Of a stretch of DNA of 64,000 nt, positions 34,813 to 47,354 are shown in pieces. The number at the start of each line of letters is the position of its first letter. Position 1 is the first letter of the stretch. Below the pieces are notes generated by a model. It searched no databases, was not told where the DNA came from, and was given only the letters and a program-made list of their open reading frames with translations. Where the stretch lies: contig NC_081413.1 of assembly GCF_030272615.1 (NCBI RefSeq), positions 20,311,285 to 20,375,284 of the forward strand, read 5' to 3'. This DNA is from Cryptomeria japonica. Its lineage: Eukaryota > Streptophyta > Pinopsida > Cupressales > Cupressaceae. Position numbers and translations under genes: made by a program.

Positions 34813-36210
34813 ATCTCCTCGGTAATTAAACCTTGGGAAGCCTTAATTCTAATGCTTTGTCTAACGGGAATAGGATACTTGTAGGACAGATAGTGGTAAA
34901 ACTCATGCACTAGAGGGAAAATTTGAATTTTGAATTTTGAACAAAGCTTACAAAATTGATTAATGCAAAATTTAAGAAAATAATGATTACACAATTTGAA
35001 CTTTGTTGGGGGAAGAGGATGACACAATTTCAAAAAGTGAAAGGAAATTGGAATTTTAAAATTAGGGCCAAGGGAATACCACTTAATTTTAAAATTAGGG
35101 CAAACTAAATTAACCTCTTAATTTTAAAAAAATTCTTGAAATTTGAAATGTTGAATTTTGAAAATAATGATTAGACAATTTGAACTTTGTTGGGGGAAGA
35201 GGATGACATAATTTCAAAAAGTGAAAGGAAATTGGAATTTTAAAATTAGGGCCAATGGAATACCACTTAATTTTAAAATCAAAATTTTTAAAGTCGGGGC
35301 AGACTAAATTAACCTCTTAATTTAAAAAAATTTCTTGAAATTTGAAATGTTGAATTTTGAAGGAATTTCCAATTGTAAAGGGATTAAAAATTGACAAAAT
35401 CAACCAATCTTCTAGATTTAGGCTATTAAATATAGTCATAACAGTCTCCCAAAATTTCAGAAAAAAAGGCAAGGGTTGTGGTGGGAACGCACATTGTTCG
35501 ACCAACATTTTTTGAAATTTTTAGGGTTGGATATTAGCATGATTTTAAAGCTAATCCCAAAAAATTGACAAATTTTAGGACCTCTAGATGGGCGAAATGA
35601 AGGAGCAAATGTAAAAATAGGACCCTATTAGGGTTTTGAAGAAAAAGAAGAATTGAATTGCAAATTTGCAAAAGTCAAACCTAACTGTTAGGGACACCTT
35701 GAAAAATGTTAAGAAATTTGAATTGGAATGAAATTGATTTGAAATTTGAACAAAATCCAATTAAATTTGAAAGTTAGGGTTTTATGACCTAACCACTTAA
35801 TTTTAAAATTTGAATTTTGGGAAAAAGCGGGGAAAGTGAAAATTTAATTTGTAGGATTAAAGACAAATCTGAGAACAATCAGAAATCTGAAAATTAAATG
35901 GAAATCCAATTTTTGCACAAGTTCAAGACAATTTTTGAAAATTTGGGTTTTAAAAAGTAACCTCTTAATTTTTTAAATTTCAATTGCAAATTGAACAAGA
36001 CAATGAGGAAATTGAATTTGACAATCGAAACAATTTTCAGATCTAAGATAACTACAAGCAATTTTGTACAAATTATAAGTTTAAGTTTACATTTAAAAAC
36101 TAGGGTTTTTAATGTTTTAACCACTATGTTTGGAGAAATTTGAAACATGTAAATGAAAAATATGCAATTTTGTTCAAAGGAAAACATGCAAGACATCGGG
36201 TTCACCAAAA
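34813..36210 (-). other. Leader of the gypsy-like element, with 185-bp tandem duplication
   Basis: AT-rich sequence between a candidate PBS and gag. Two copies of a roughly 185-bp segment start near 34992 and 35176 (caatttgaactttgttgggg). The second has about 20 extra bases near 35278. Frames here are low-complexity Phe/Lys/Leu runs and I do not read them as genes. Confidence 0.6.
36192..36207 (-). promoter_or_regulatory. Candidate primer-binding site of the gypsy-like element
   Basis: On the minus strand TGGTGAACCCGATGTC follows an LTR-like end (cccacatcaca, then ttt). It begins TGG, as a complement to a tRNA 3' CCA end must. The tRNA is not identified. If correct, the LTR continues from 37217 to about 36211. 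Confidence 0.4.
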
Positions 36211-36683
36211 TGTGATGTGGGAAAATGGTGAATGATGAGATCAAGAGGAAAACTACCCTTTCCCTCAAAGAGAGATGACAGTTTCACTATTGATTACCTT
36301 TCAAACACTTCTCACCAAATTACATTTGGAAGAGGAGAGGAGAATTCACTAGATTCAACCTCTCGACAAGAAGAAAAGTGAATTATGAATGAAATGGGAA
36401 TGATAAGTTGATCCCCTCCTTATTTGAAATGTAAAGGAATTGATTAAATTATGTAGTGCAAAAGTGACAAAGAACTGATCATAACTTGAGATCAAAATAT
36501 GGGATGAAGTGATGCACCTAGATCTAGCAATAATATGTCGAGAAGAAGTCGCCCTGCGAATTTGAGGAAAAGTCGCCTGGACCATGGCGGGAACGTAGAT
36601 GGTACTCCAAAAAATCTGAGAAACAAAAAGGGGTTTTCCACCTTTGCAAATGGAGACCAAATCTAAAAGCACAGGTGCACACC

Positions 36684-37217
36684 TGCAACCTACACACATA
36701 AAAAAGAGGAAAATGGGTTGGGATTGGGGGTTTGCCTTTAGGTCAAACCCCAGTTTTAGAATTAACCAAGTAATGAAAGAAAGTACTTGCAAGTAGCTAT
36801 AAATGAAAGACTAAATTGTAAATCACCTCAAGGGAGGTTGGGATAGAAATGCTGATAGAAATTCTTGTGTGGAATTGAATGTTGGAATCAATCTCCTTGT
36901 CAATGGTTGAATCCTTGACTTGAATGCAACACCTAGCCTTGAAGGGAGCCTTGAGAATGCTCAATGCTGGAAAAGAATGCTTGAAGGCTCTTGAATACTT
37001 GATTGCTTGTGCAACTTGAATCTATCCAACTTTGACCTATCCAACTTATGAAAATGAGAGGATGAATTCCCCTTAAATACATGTTAGTGGATTTTATTTT
37101 CATCACAGACCGACATCAGGGGAGTTTCCCACCCAATGCACAACCAACAATGGAACCCTGGGAAGGGTCCTACCCCAAAATAGGGCAGGGATAGGGGTGC
37201 GATGCCCCTATCCTGGG
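36684..37217 (-). mobile_element. 5' LTR (truncated) of the gypsy-like element
   Basis: Matches the 3' LTR copies at 19400-19935 and 26839-27375 (gggtttgcctttaggt, caatgcacaaccaacaatg). It is cut at 37217, where satellite array 2 begins (aatgagccatctgaaccc). Sequence from 36211 to 36683 may be the rest of this LTR, lost from the 3' copies, or leader. I cannot decide from this window. Confidence 0.6.
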
Positions 37218-39785
37218 AATGAGCCATCTGAACCCATGGGGTTTTCTCACAGCCACTTCCAAAAATATCTCTCAATTTTGATGCACTCAATTCCATTTTC
37301 CTATGGCATCACTTTTTAGCTTGCAACAAAAAGTGTAAAATGCATTCCATAAAAGGTGATAATATACCCTAATTTTGATTCGCTCGTTCTAGACATGAAC
37401 TGTCAGCGTGAGTGCATCCAGGTTTACCCTATCCATGTACTTGTTTTTCTCGCCAACTCCCCTGATCCTTCCGAGCCATACCGTGGTGACGCTATCCATT
37501 GAGTGATCAAAGTGTGCAATACTGTGAAACTTTGATGTTGTGTATATCAAAGCCAATGACACTACGAATGAGACATATGAACCCATGAGGTCATGACATA
37601 GCCACTTACAAAAAAATATCTCAGTTTTGGTTCACTCAATTCCATTTTCCTATGGCATCACTTTTTTTCCTGCAACAAAAAGTGCAAAATGGATTAAATG
37701 AAAGGTGACAATATACCCTAACTTTCAATGAAAGGCGCTAACATACCCTAACTTTCAATCCGGTCATCCTGGGCACAAACCATCAGAAGGAGAATGTCCA
37801 GGTGGCTAGGTTTACTATAGCCATGCCCTTGTTTCACTCACCAACTTGCTCGATCCTTCTGAGCCACACCATAGCGATGCTTCCCCTTGAGTGCTCAAAG
37901 TATGCAAAACTATCAAACTTTGACGTTTCGTATCTTTGAGCCCTTATAACCTGAAAATAAGCCGCCTGAATCTACAAAATTGTGTCACAACCATTTACAA
38001 AAACCTTTGACATTTTTGGCTCACTATTCCATTTTTCTATGGCATCACTTTTTCGCTTGCAACAAAAAGTGTAAAATGCATTCAAGTAAAGGATACAATA
38101 TACCCTAACTTTTGAAATGCAATTCTTGAGAACAAACCTTTGGTGCGAACGCATCCAAGTGTCTTGTTTTATGCTATACATGCCCTTGTTTGGCTCGCTA
38201 ACTCGCCCGATCCTTTTGAGCCATATTGTAGTGATAATTTCCCTTGAGTATTCAAAGTGTGCAAAATTATCAAATTTTGACGTTGCATATCTTAGAGCCT
38301 GTGGAACCTACGAATGGGTCGTCTGAAATCATGGGGTTGTGTCATGACCACTTACAAAACCCCCTCTTTGTTTTGGCTCACTCAATTCCATTCTCCTATG
38401 GCGTCACTTTTTCACCTGTAACAAAAAGTGTAAAATGCATTCAATGAAAGGCGATAATATACCCTAACTTTTGATACACTCATTTTGGGTATGAACCATT
38501 AGCGCGAGAGCATCTGGGTGGTTGAGTTTATGCTAGCCATTCCCTGGTTTCACTTGCCAACTTGCTCGATCCTTTCAAGCCACACCGTAGCGACACTTTC
38601 CCTTGAGTGCTCGAAGTGTGAAAAACTGTCAAACTTTGGCGTTGCATATCTTGGAGCCTGTGGCACCTTTCAATGAGTCATCTAAATCTACGAGGTCATG
38701 TCATGACCACTTATAAAAACCTATCTCAATTTTGGATTACTCAATTATATTTGTCTATGCCACCACTTTTTTGTTTGCAACAAAAAGTTTCAAATGCATT
38801 CAATGAAAGACGACAACATACCCTAACTTTTTATCCACTCAACTTGGGTATGAACAATCAAATCCAACTTCTATTGATGGCTGAGGTTATGGTATCCATG
38901 CCCCTATTTTTTTCACCAAGTCACTTAATCATTGCAAGACACACCGTAGCAACCCTTTCCGTTGAGTACTCAAAATGTGCAAAACTATCAAACTTTGATG
39001 TTTCATCTCTTGGAGCTCCTGACACATGCAAATGAGTCATTTGAACCTATAGGGTTGTGTCATGGTTGACTACAAAAACCTATCTTAGTTTTCTATTTCT
39101 CAATTCCATTTTCCTATGCCGCCTCTTTTTTGTTTGCAACAAAAAGTTTCAGACGCATTTAATGAAAGGCGACAACAAAGCCTAACTTTCGGTCCACTCA
39201 TCTTCGGCATGAACCGTCAGTTCAAACTTGTCTCAGTGGCTACATTTATAGTGGCCATGCCCCTTTTTTTCTCATCAACTTAACTGATCCTTCCGAGACA
39301 CACCCTAGTAACACTTTCCCTTGAGTGCTCATGAAAGTGCAAAAAACTATCGAACTTTGACGTTGCGTCTCTCGAAGCCTGTGACATGTGTGAATGAGTC
39401 CTTTGAATCTACCGAGATATGTCATGACCTCCTAAAATCACCTATCTTAATTTTGGATTACTCAATTCCATTTGCCTATGCCGCCACTTTTTCGCTTGCA
39501 ACAAAAAGTGGCAGATGCATTCAATGAAAGGCGACAAGATACCCTAAGTTTTGATCCGCTCATCCTGGGAACAAACCGTTAGCACAAGCACATCCCAGTG
39601 GTAGAGTTTACACTACTTATGCCCCTTTTTAGCGCGACAACTTGCTCGATCCTTCCGAGCCACGCTGTAGAAACGCTTTCCCTTGAGTCCTCAAAGTATA
39701 AAAAATTGTCAAACTTTCACGTTGCATATCTTGGAGTCCATGGAACGTGCGTATGATCCATCTGAACCTACAGGTTTGTGTCATG
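37218..39785. repeat. Satellite array 2 (~360-bp monomers, about 7 copies)
   Basis: The core gcaacaaaaag recurs near 37321, 37672, 38058, 38418, 38777, 39137 and 39498, at spacings 351, 386, 360, 359, 360 and 361. The 386-bp variant sits in the same position relative to its neighbours as in array 1, so the two arrays are copies of one array and not separate expansions. Array 2 has one more monomer on the left and about 150 bp more on the right (39634-39785). Confidence 0.92.
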
Positions 39786-40050
39786 CCCCTTATTAAACAT
39801 ATGTGACAATCAAATAGAGTTAATTTTTATGAAATGTATAAAAAAATGTTGTTTGTAAACAAATTAGTCTTCATTTTAGGACAATAGATATCAAATGGAG
39901 TGATCAAACCACAAGTTTGATAATGAAAGAGGAAATAGAAAAATATGACATTTCTAAACACTCTTCTAATATAAATAACTCATTCAACCACTCGAGTTCA
40001 TAAAAACATAATCTACATGTGTGGGATAAGTATGAGACCTGACATTCTTC
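39786..40050. other. AT-rich spacer before duplicon copy B
   Basis: No gene or repeat recognised. It joins the satellite to copy B and is not found before copy C, which instead follows the coiled-coil gene directly. Confidence 0.5.
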
Positions 40051-41050
40051 TTTGTAACCCTATAAGCATCAACAATTAGTCTGCTTTTTAATTACTTTAG
40101 GAGGAATTTTGTAAGGTATTTCATGTCATGTTGGAATGAAACAAAATTTATATTGTATTGTTCAAATGCAAGGCACCTTCTTGAACTGTGTTTTCAATCT
40201 TTTTTTCTAGGATGGTAATGTGAAAGTGATGATACATTTTAGTAATATAAGGTGAAACTAGTGATATTTTTTAATAATATAAGGTGAAAGTGGTGACATG
40301 TTTTTTGAGTAAATGGCTATAAAATAAAAGTAATTTTAATTTTGAATGTAGTTTAGAGGGTCCAAATTTAACGTAAGAGTTGAAATCTAGCTTGTACTAG
40401 GAAGAAAGAATTTTTTTTCAATTAAAAGAGTTATTTGTTTCTTAAGAATATCTGTTAAATACTGCAAAATCAAACTTTATAACTTAGTCTAACACTAATA
40501 AACTAACTGCAAGTACATTGAAAAGACTAGATAGGGAAACAAAAAATGTAACTATGATAATGGTACTACTATTTGTCTCCATGAACTATGACAAAATTGA
40601 AATTCTAGGCATTAAACTCTAAATATTTACTAGCTACCAAATTATGAAGTTGAATTGTGAAAAAAAATTGAGTTCAATTAGGAATGTAATAACAATTGTA
40701 GACAAAACCGATTGAACATATAATATTTCACATAGAAAAATGTTGATGTAATTAGAGAATATTTATTTCAACAATCAAATATATTTTTGTGATTATGTAT
40801 AATAGTTACAATATGATTTGCATCAACTAAAAAAGGTCATAAAGTCACACAATGGTCAATTTCGATAAGAGTATAACATATATATCCAATACAATGATGC
40901 AAGGGAGCAAGTAACCATATGGACATATATGTCACATATACAAAATACAAAATATATCCTCAAACATTCCACATAGGCATACAACAAAGGCCTCTATTCT
41001 ACTAATTTCCCACTATCACAAGGAAATAGATCACAAGCTGCCTTCGACTA

Positions 41051-41627
41051 TCATGGGGATGGATATGTATGTGATGATGGCCTCTTTCGGATGTGTTCAC
41101 TAGACCTCCTATCAAGAATTCTTTTTAGCTCCAACTGATACAATCATAAGTATAGACATCAATGTATAATATATATAAAAAATGAATTGTAGAATGACAT
41201 ATAATAGAACAATTACTTACCGCAAACATATAATCATGTTGATGAAGATTTGACAACTCTAGAAGCAAAAACAATATTTCTATTTTGCGTGCACAATCTG
41301 GAAAGCCAAAATCAGAGCTAAAAACGTGCGGTTTATAGAAAAATGAAGTTTGAATGTCCATTTTTTTAAAAAAAATATTGTTATAGCTATTTGGTACATG
41401 CCAAATAAGGCGTGTGCTATATTTGGCATGTGCCTTATTTTGTGTGCGCCATAATGTTTGATGGAGGCCAAAAGAAATTTTGTCACTTTTTTGGTCCCCG
41501 ATCTTTGTGCACTTACCTGCATAAAATATAATTAAGTATAAGTAAATGTATATATGTAAATACCACGTTTACTCAAATGTTTAGTTTATGTATTTAATGT
41601 GAGGATGAGGAAGAGTAAGTTATATAA
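41051..41627 (-). pseudogene. Truncated unrecognised gene, copy B
   Basis: Same structure as the copy A remnant: TATA-like ttatataa (41620-41627), leader, a fused partial exon with intact donor, and a terminal 84-nt exon (41051-41134, LELKRILDRRSSEHI). It shares with copy A the exact deletion junction atcatgttgatg. Unlike A it keeps the roughly 50-bp leader piece (ctagaagcaaaaacaata). Confidence 0.6.
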
Positions 41628-41637
41628 GTAGGTTGAT

Positions 41638-41771
<134 letters not shown>

Positions 41772-42789
41772 AAATATAAGAATTTTAACTCTAGACTCAA
41801 CCACTTCTAACCCATAATATAAGAATTTTATAATTCCTCCATTTTATGTATTATGTGGGATAAAAAAAATTTATAGGAATTTTTTCATCTCCCATCTTTA
41901 TATGCTTTCCATTAAAAAAGAACACGTAAAAAAAATGTGTATATTCTACCTTTATTTGTAACAAACCCTCTCCCTATAACTAGTATTGAAGTTTCATTAC
42001 CAAAAGCGATGAGATACATACTATGAGTCTCTTAGGAAGAAAACACAACATGAGAAGTTCCCATGTGATGTTAGGAACCTAATTCAATGATCCAAGATGA
42101 ATTTGATGATGATTCAGTATTAACTAGAGCCTTTTTCTTAGTTTTATCTTTATATAGTTTCTTTGTCTTAGTATATTCTTGAGTTGATGAGGATTATTTG
42201 ATATATTTAGGGACCCTTATACTATTCTTCTTAAGAAGGTGTTTGGGGTGATCAATCTACTTCTTCAAATGTTTGTGCTCTTCATGCAAAATTTTCTTCT
42301 AATAAAAAAATTCCACTTTTTCTTTCTTATGTTTCCCTTGATGAGAAGAAGTTTTGATTTTTTTATGTAGTATCATAATTTTTCATTCTTTCTTGATCTC
42401 TTCATCCTTTAATTTTTTTTTGCTTCTCCTATTTGTTATATGAATCTTGTTATGTCACATTCCTAGTAATGAGTACTTATAGTTTCCTAGAATTCAATGT
42501 GGCCATTTGTATTAAGTTATATTACTCTCTATTCAATATTACAATTAATTTATCTAGAGAATGTATCTTTCAAACTTTCCCCAAAGCCCTTTAGATGGAG
42601 TAGAAGCCAAAAGAAAACATGGTATAGTATAGAAAGAACTAACTAATTCTCATTTTTCTTTATTCCATATTATTTTAATAGTAACCTTCATTACTTAAAT
42701 TTGGTGAAGTCCTCTATGGTGTCAAAGGAATTAGAGTGAAAACCTTTGAGATTATTCTATAACTTGTAATCTTTCATTTCATTCTCTTT

Positions 42790-43065
42790 CTAGAAGAATT
42801 TCTCTAAAATAATATGTACTTCATTGGGTTGAATCAAGGATTCTACATGAAAGAGGAGTTTATGAGATATAATAAGACACATGAATCCAAAGGCTTGGTC
42901 ACATTTATTAAAATATTTTTCTTTCTCTTCCTCACTAGTATGTTCTTTCTCAATGCCCATTGTAATCCTATACAACACTTTATTCTTTAGCACAAGTTGT
43001 ACTTTTAGTTTCCAATTATGATAGCTAAATGGTATTATTAATGTGTTGAATTCAGTTGAATCCAT
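42790..43065 (-). pseudogene. Fossil Copia gag N-terminus, copy B
   Basis: From ATG 43065 the minus strand reads MDSTEFNTLIIPFSYHNWKL, then VQLVLKNKVLYRITMG, EKEKYFNKCDQAFGFMCL and FHVESLIQPNEVH. This is the usual order of the N-terminal domain of Copia gag (F-x-Y-x-x-W-K, then a D-x-A-x-x-x-I/L helix). The frame ends at 42790; downstream on the minus strand to about 41800 there are many stops. No other Copia part is recognisable around it, so it is an old insertion that predates the duplicon copies. Confidence 0.65.
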
Positions 43066-46000
43066 GCTCGAAATTAAATTATTACAAGAAAAATAAAAAA
43101 TTATTAAATGGAAGGAAAGTAGGAAGTGTTCAAGATAACATACAATGTCCCCCATATTCAATATTGGATCACCCCAAAATTTTGCAATTTATATGTTTAT
43201 TGCTTTGATAAATCCTAAGGAACAAAAAAATTGGCTTTTTAATTTTAGAGAGGTAATGTTCCTAATAGATCAAGCATACGAGAAAATCAACTTTCAAAAA
43301 AATGGCGCTTAATTTCAAGTTTCCAATCAAAAGTTATGACAATTTAAAAAATTTCCCTATGTTGCCTAAATTATACTTAATATTTTTGAAAACAGTAATT
43401 TACATACCTTCAAAATCAATTTTATAGGCAAACAAAAAGTGGGGTGAATTTAATCCCTAATTAATAAGATCAAAGGGTTTTCTCCCTCATGTGACCCTAC
43501 CATGAGACCAAGGACTAAACTATTGGTTTTAATTTCACAATGTGCTATTCTTAAAATTATTAGGGCTATTGATTCTCATAATCTATTGATTTTTTATGAC
43601 TATTTTTGATTCATGTGCCCTACTATTGATTTCTATACCTTTTATTAAAAAATATTGGTCCATGGGCGTACAATAAATGATTGAACAAAGATTTTCACAC
43701 CTTTGATGTGGTTTTTCTCTAGTATTCAAGAGAGATCTATACACTAGGTTCTAAATATAAAAAAATGATTACATGAGCAAATAGAGATGAAAAAAATGCC
43801 ACCTAAAATAGATATTACATGGCTTAATAAGAATTAAAGGAATGTTTATAAATGGTGAACCCACAATAGTGGGTTACACTATTTTGCCAACTTTGACACT
43901 ACAATATTCATTTTTAGAAAAAAACTTTAGATTCAGACACCTATTACTTCTAAAACGTAAGGAATTTGTAGAGGATGTGAACTAGTGATTTGTGTGATTT
44001 AGTATGTAGATTGTAGAAATTAATTTTTGATAATATTTGAAATCAATTTTCTTCCATTATTCTATCTCCCTCGAAAACTAACTTTTTTTTCAAAAAATAA
44101 CATTTTGAAAGAGTGACACTGACTTTGTATAGCGCAACTTTTTTCCTATAAAAGATATGAACGTGATTCTTTTGAATTTGGATTTTTAGCATCCATATAT
44201 TGTGTTATCAATTAATTTTGTAACATTATCTTCAATATTTCATATTTTATTAAGATTTGAAGTCGAGTTAACTGTGATTTTGACATATATCCATTTGATA
44301 TTAATGAAATAAAATAAAAATATATTAATGAAATTAAATATATTAAAAATTATACTATTTGGAAAGATTATAATAATGGCTAAATACTTAAAAAATAAAC
44401 TTCTAAATGAATTCATTTGACACCCCAAAAGGTAATGTAAAATTGGTTTTTTATCAACATTTTACATATGCAAAGGAGACTCTATTGCAAGTATGATTTA
44501 GAAGTAGAGAGGTTCTATCCAAGAAATTTTGATCTAAGAGACTTTGATCTAACTCTCTTCAATTAATTACTTCAAACGGGACCTCTTAAAGCTTAAATCG
44601 TTATATTTTTTTAAAAATGTATCATTTCACCAAAACTCGAGATGTACTAAAAAGTGGAAACCAACACTGTGAGTTCACCCTATAAATAAAGATCTAAATC
44701 ATGGTCTTCAAATATTTTAGTGAAAGATTTCACCATTAAAAGATCAACCTCTTAGATATTACATACATGCAAGTACACCAAAAAAAATTTGCAACCTCTT
44801 TTCCCTCACTAGAAGATCCATAACCTCTACTAATACACATTCACCAATATTTTCCAAAAACCTAACCCATAAAAATACTAAAGAAATAATTAAACATAGA
44901 TCTACCTTAGATACCATGTAGAATTTGTTAGAAACTCCACTTATATGCTAGTATCAAATTGAGCTACATAAGGTAAAGAAATGCATGTCCTACCTACCAT
45001 ATTGAAAATAAATAATTCAATGTAAAAGAGAACATAAAATTGGATAAATAAACATTTGAATTAATTCAAGAATGAGATGCACATATAGGAAGAAGGAAAG
45101 AAAATCTAGCCAGAATGATGAAAATACACTCAGAAGTCGACTCCCCTCCCACTAATAGGGAGTGGAGGTTAGTTATCTTCCCCCAAAATTTTAAGGGATG
45201 GTGAGTTAAATATCCATAAGTGGGACACCTAACTAAGCTAAAATTTATGTTTATATCTATTTGCATAATCCATAAAATAATATTGCATTAACAAACACAA
45301 CCTTTCAAAATAAAAACAAGTCCAATAATGAAAGGACACATGTTTGGGATGACTAATCAATAATCTAAATAAAACCAAAATAAAAAATTAATTAAGAACT
45401 ATAAAGAGTGGAATTAGGAGTGATAAATTTTTAAAGGTCATATATATGTACAAAGTTTAGTATAAAAAAATTTGGGTCTAGGAGATTACATTTTAAATAA
45501 TTTTTTACTATAGATTGAGTAAAAATGCTAGCAATCCATCTATTAATTACAAGTTATGAAGATGACAAAATAAATTAGAAACTTACTATAGGCGGCCTAG
45601 GGCTGTTTGACACCCTTGCTTTGTTATTCTTTAGCTTTGAATAAATTTTAACCTCTCCTTTATTTCAATATAATTGAAGAAAAAAATTTAACAAATGATT
45701 CCATAATTGGAAGCCACAAAAAAGAAGGCTATCATAGAAAATTTTTTAAAGGCTTATATAGCCTTAGGAAAAAATTAAAAAATATAACTTATACTACAAG
45801 ATTGAAGTAATGATAATGTATTTGATTCTAATCTAGGTAGAACATGTTTGAGATATCTATCTTGTCATATTTAAATATCTAGTTTAAGTGTTATATTTTG
45901 TTGGTGTACATTTTATTTATCAATTATTATTATATTTGTTTTATTCTTCAGTATGTTAATTATGATTTTATAAAGTAAATGAATAAAAATGATAATAATG

Positions 46001-47349
46001 ATGTTTCTAGAATAAGTTCTATTACTAAAATGTAGGGCTTTTTTCTTTTTAAGCTATTTAATTATTTATAGTGATTTTGTTATTAATATTGAAAGAAAAA
46101 TATTATAGCATATATCAAAATAGAATTTAATAACCAATATACAAAATATGTGGTAATTTAGTGAGATCTTTAAAATACTGAATTAACATAGCAAATTAAA
46201 TATAATCCAATTAGCATGGAATTCATATATAATATTTTGATTTTTTTAACATCAACTATTTTAATACTTATCTAACTCAAATCACTTGGTTCAACCACTC
46301 CCATTTCATAGTTATGGTAAAATTTAAAGGATGAATAGTTTTTTATTGAAAACATAACATATTATAAATGTTCCAAAGCCTTTAAATGAAAATCCAAGGG
46401 TTTAATATTTAGAAGACAATAATCAACTAGTAAACTACTGAAGGTATTGTAAACAACACTATTAATTTTGTTTTTTAGGTCTAACTTTTTTTAATGCAAA
46501 TATAAATTTAAAGTACAATATTTGTCATAATGAATTATAAATGGAGCTCAAATATGTTGACATAAAATGACTTTGAGCAATACATGACTATTTCAATAGG
46601 CCAATACCACTCACTTAAGAATCTAGGGCACTAATATAATGTTGAGATATATAATAGTTAAAAGCATATATTAGTCTCCTATCTATGAGGGAATTCAATA
46701 AACTAATACATTTATAATCATGTTTAGAATTGATCTCAATTTGGTTTCAACACCTCTAGAAAATTATTTGTTTTGGAGGCCCCTGGAGACATTACAAAGT
46801 GACGATTTTATCTTTTGATTAAATTTTTAGAATTTGATATAATTATTTTAAAAATATTATTAAAGATATATAAAACAATTGTATAACATCTTTACATTAT
46901 GCATATGTTAATGTCAAGTTGATTCTATGCGATTACAATGAGGCAAGGACATTATATCTTTCCTACAAGATTATGGTCTCATTGATATAATAATAATGGA
47001 TTAGAGGTTGTCTTATTATTCAAAACCCTACAATATAATTTTAGAGATTTCTTAATTAAGTTAGCTCATCATGGATCATTTTAAATTTTGAAGTTGGACA
47101 TATTGGAATTTAGAAATAAACCAATAATTTCTATAGACTGTGAAAATCTAATCTCTCTTATCAAATTTATGATTATAAAATTGAACGAGGACAATGAATA
47201 TATAAGATTTTATATTAGATTTAAAAATTTAAATTATCTGAAAGTGGTTTCATGTTATATGTATATCTATGTCAATTTGCACACTACATGAACATTTATT
47301 AGAGTATACATCATTGAGAATTTAAAAATTGTCCATCCATAATAAATAA

Positions 47350-47354
47350 ATATG
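47350..47354. repeat. Target-site duplication, left copy (atatg)
   Basis: The bases atatg precede the LTR at 47355 and recur at 56474-56478 right after the other LTR. Copy A has a single atatg at 10843-10847. Confidence 0.95.

Larger units (their letters stand above)
24774..39785. repeat. Tandem duplicated unit U2 (long form)
   Basis: The left 5.3 kb equals U1. U2 additionally keeps 30098-37515: Copia RNase H end, Copia LTR, gypsy-like gag and leader, and a 5' LTR piece. It ends with satellite array 2. The original tandem unit was about 14.9 kb (24774 to 39633), and U1 later lost half of it. From 24774 to 26838 I see no credible gene. Confidence 0.88.

Noticed and set aside
35894-36268. Open frames in the gypsy-like leader (also 36355-36792)
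   Set aside because: Low-complexity Phe/Ile/Lys text in AT-rich DNA, no gag-like blocks; gag clearly starts at 34812.
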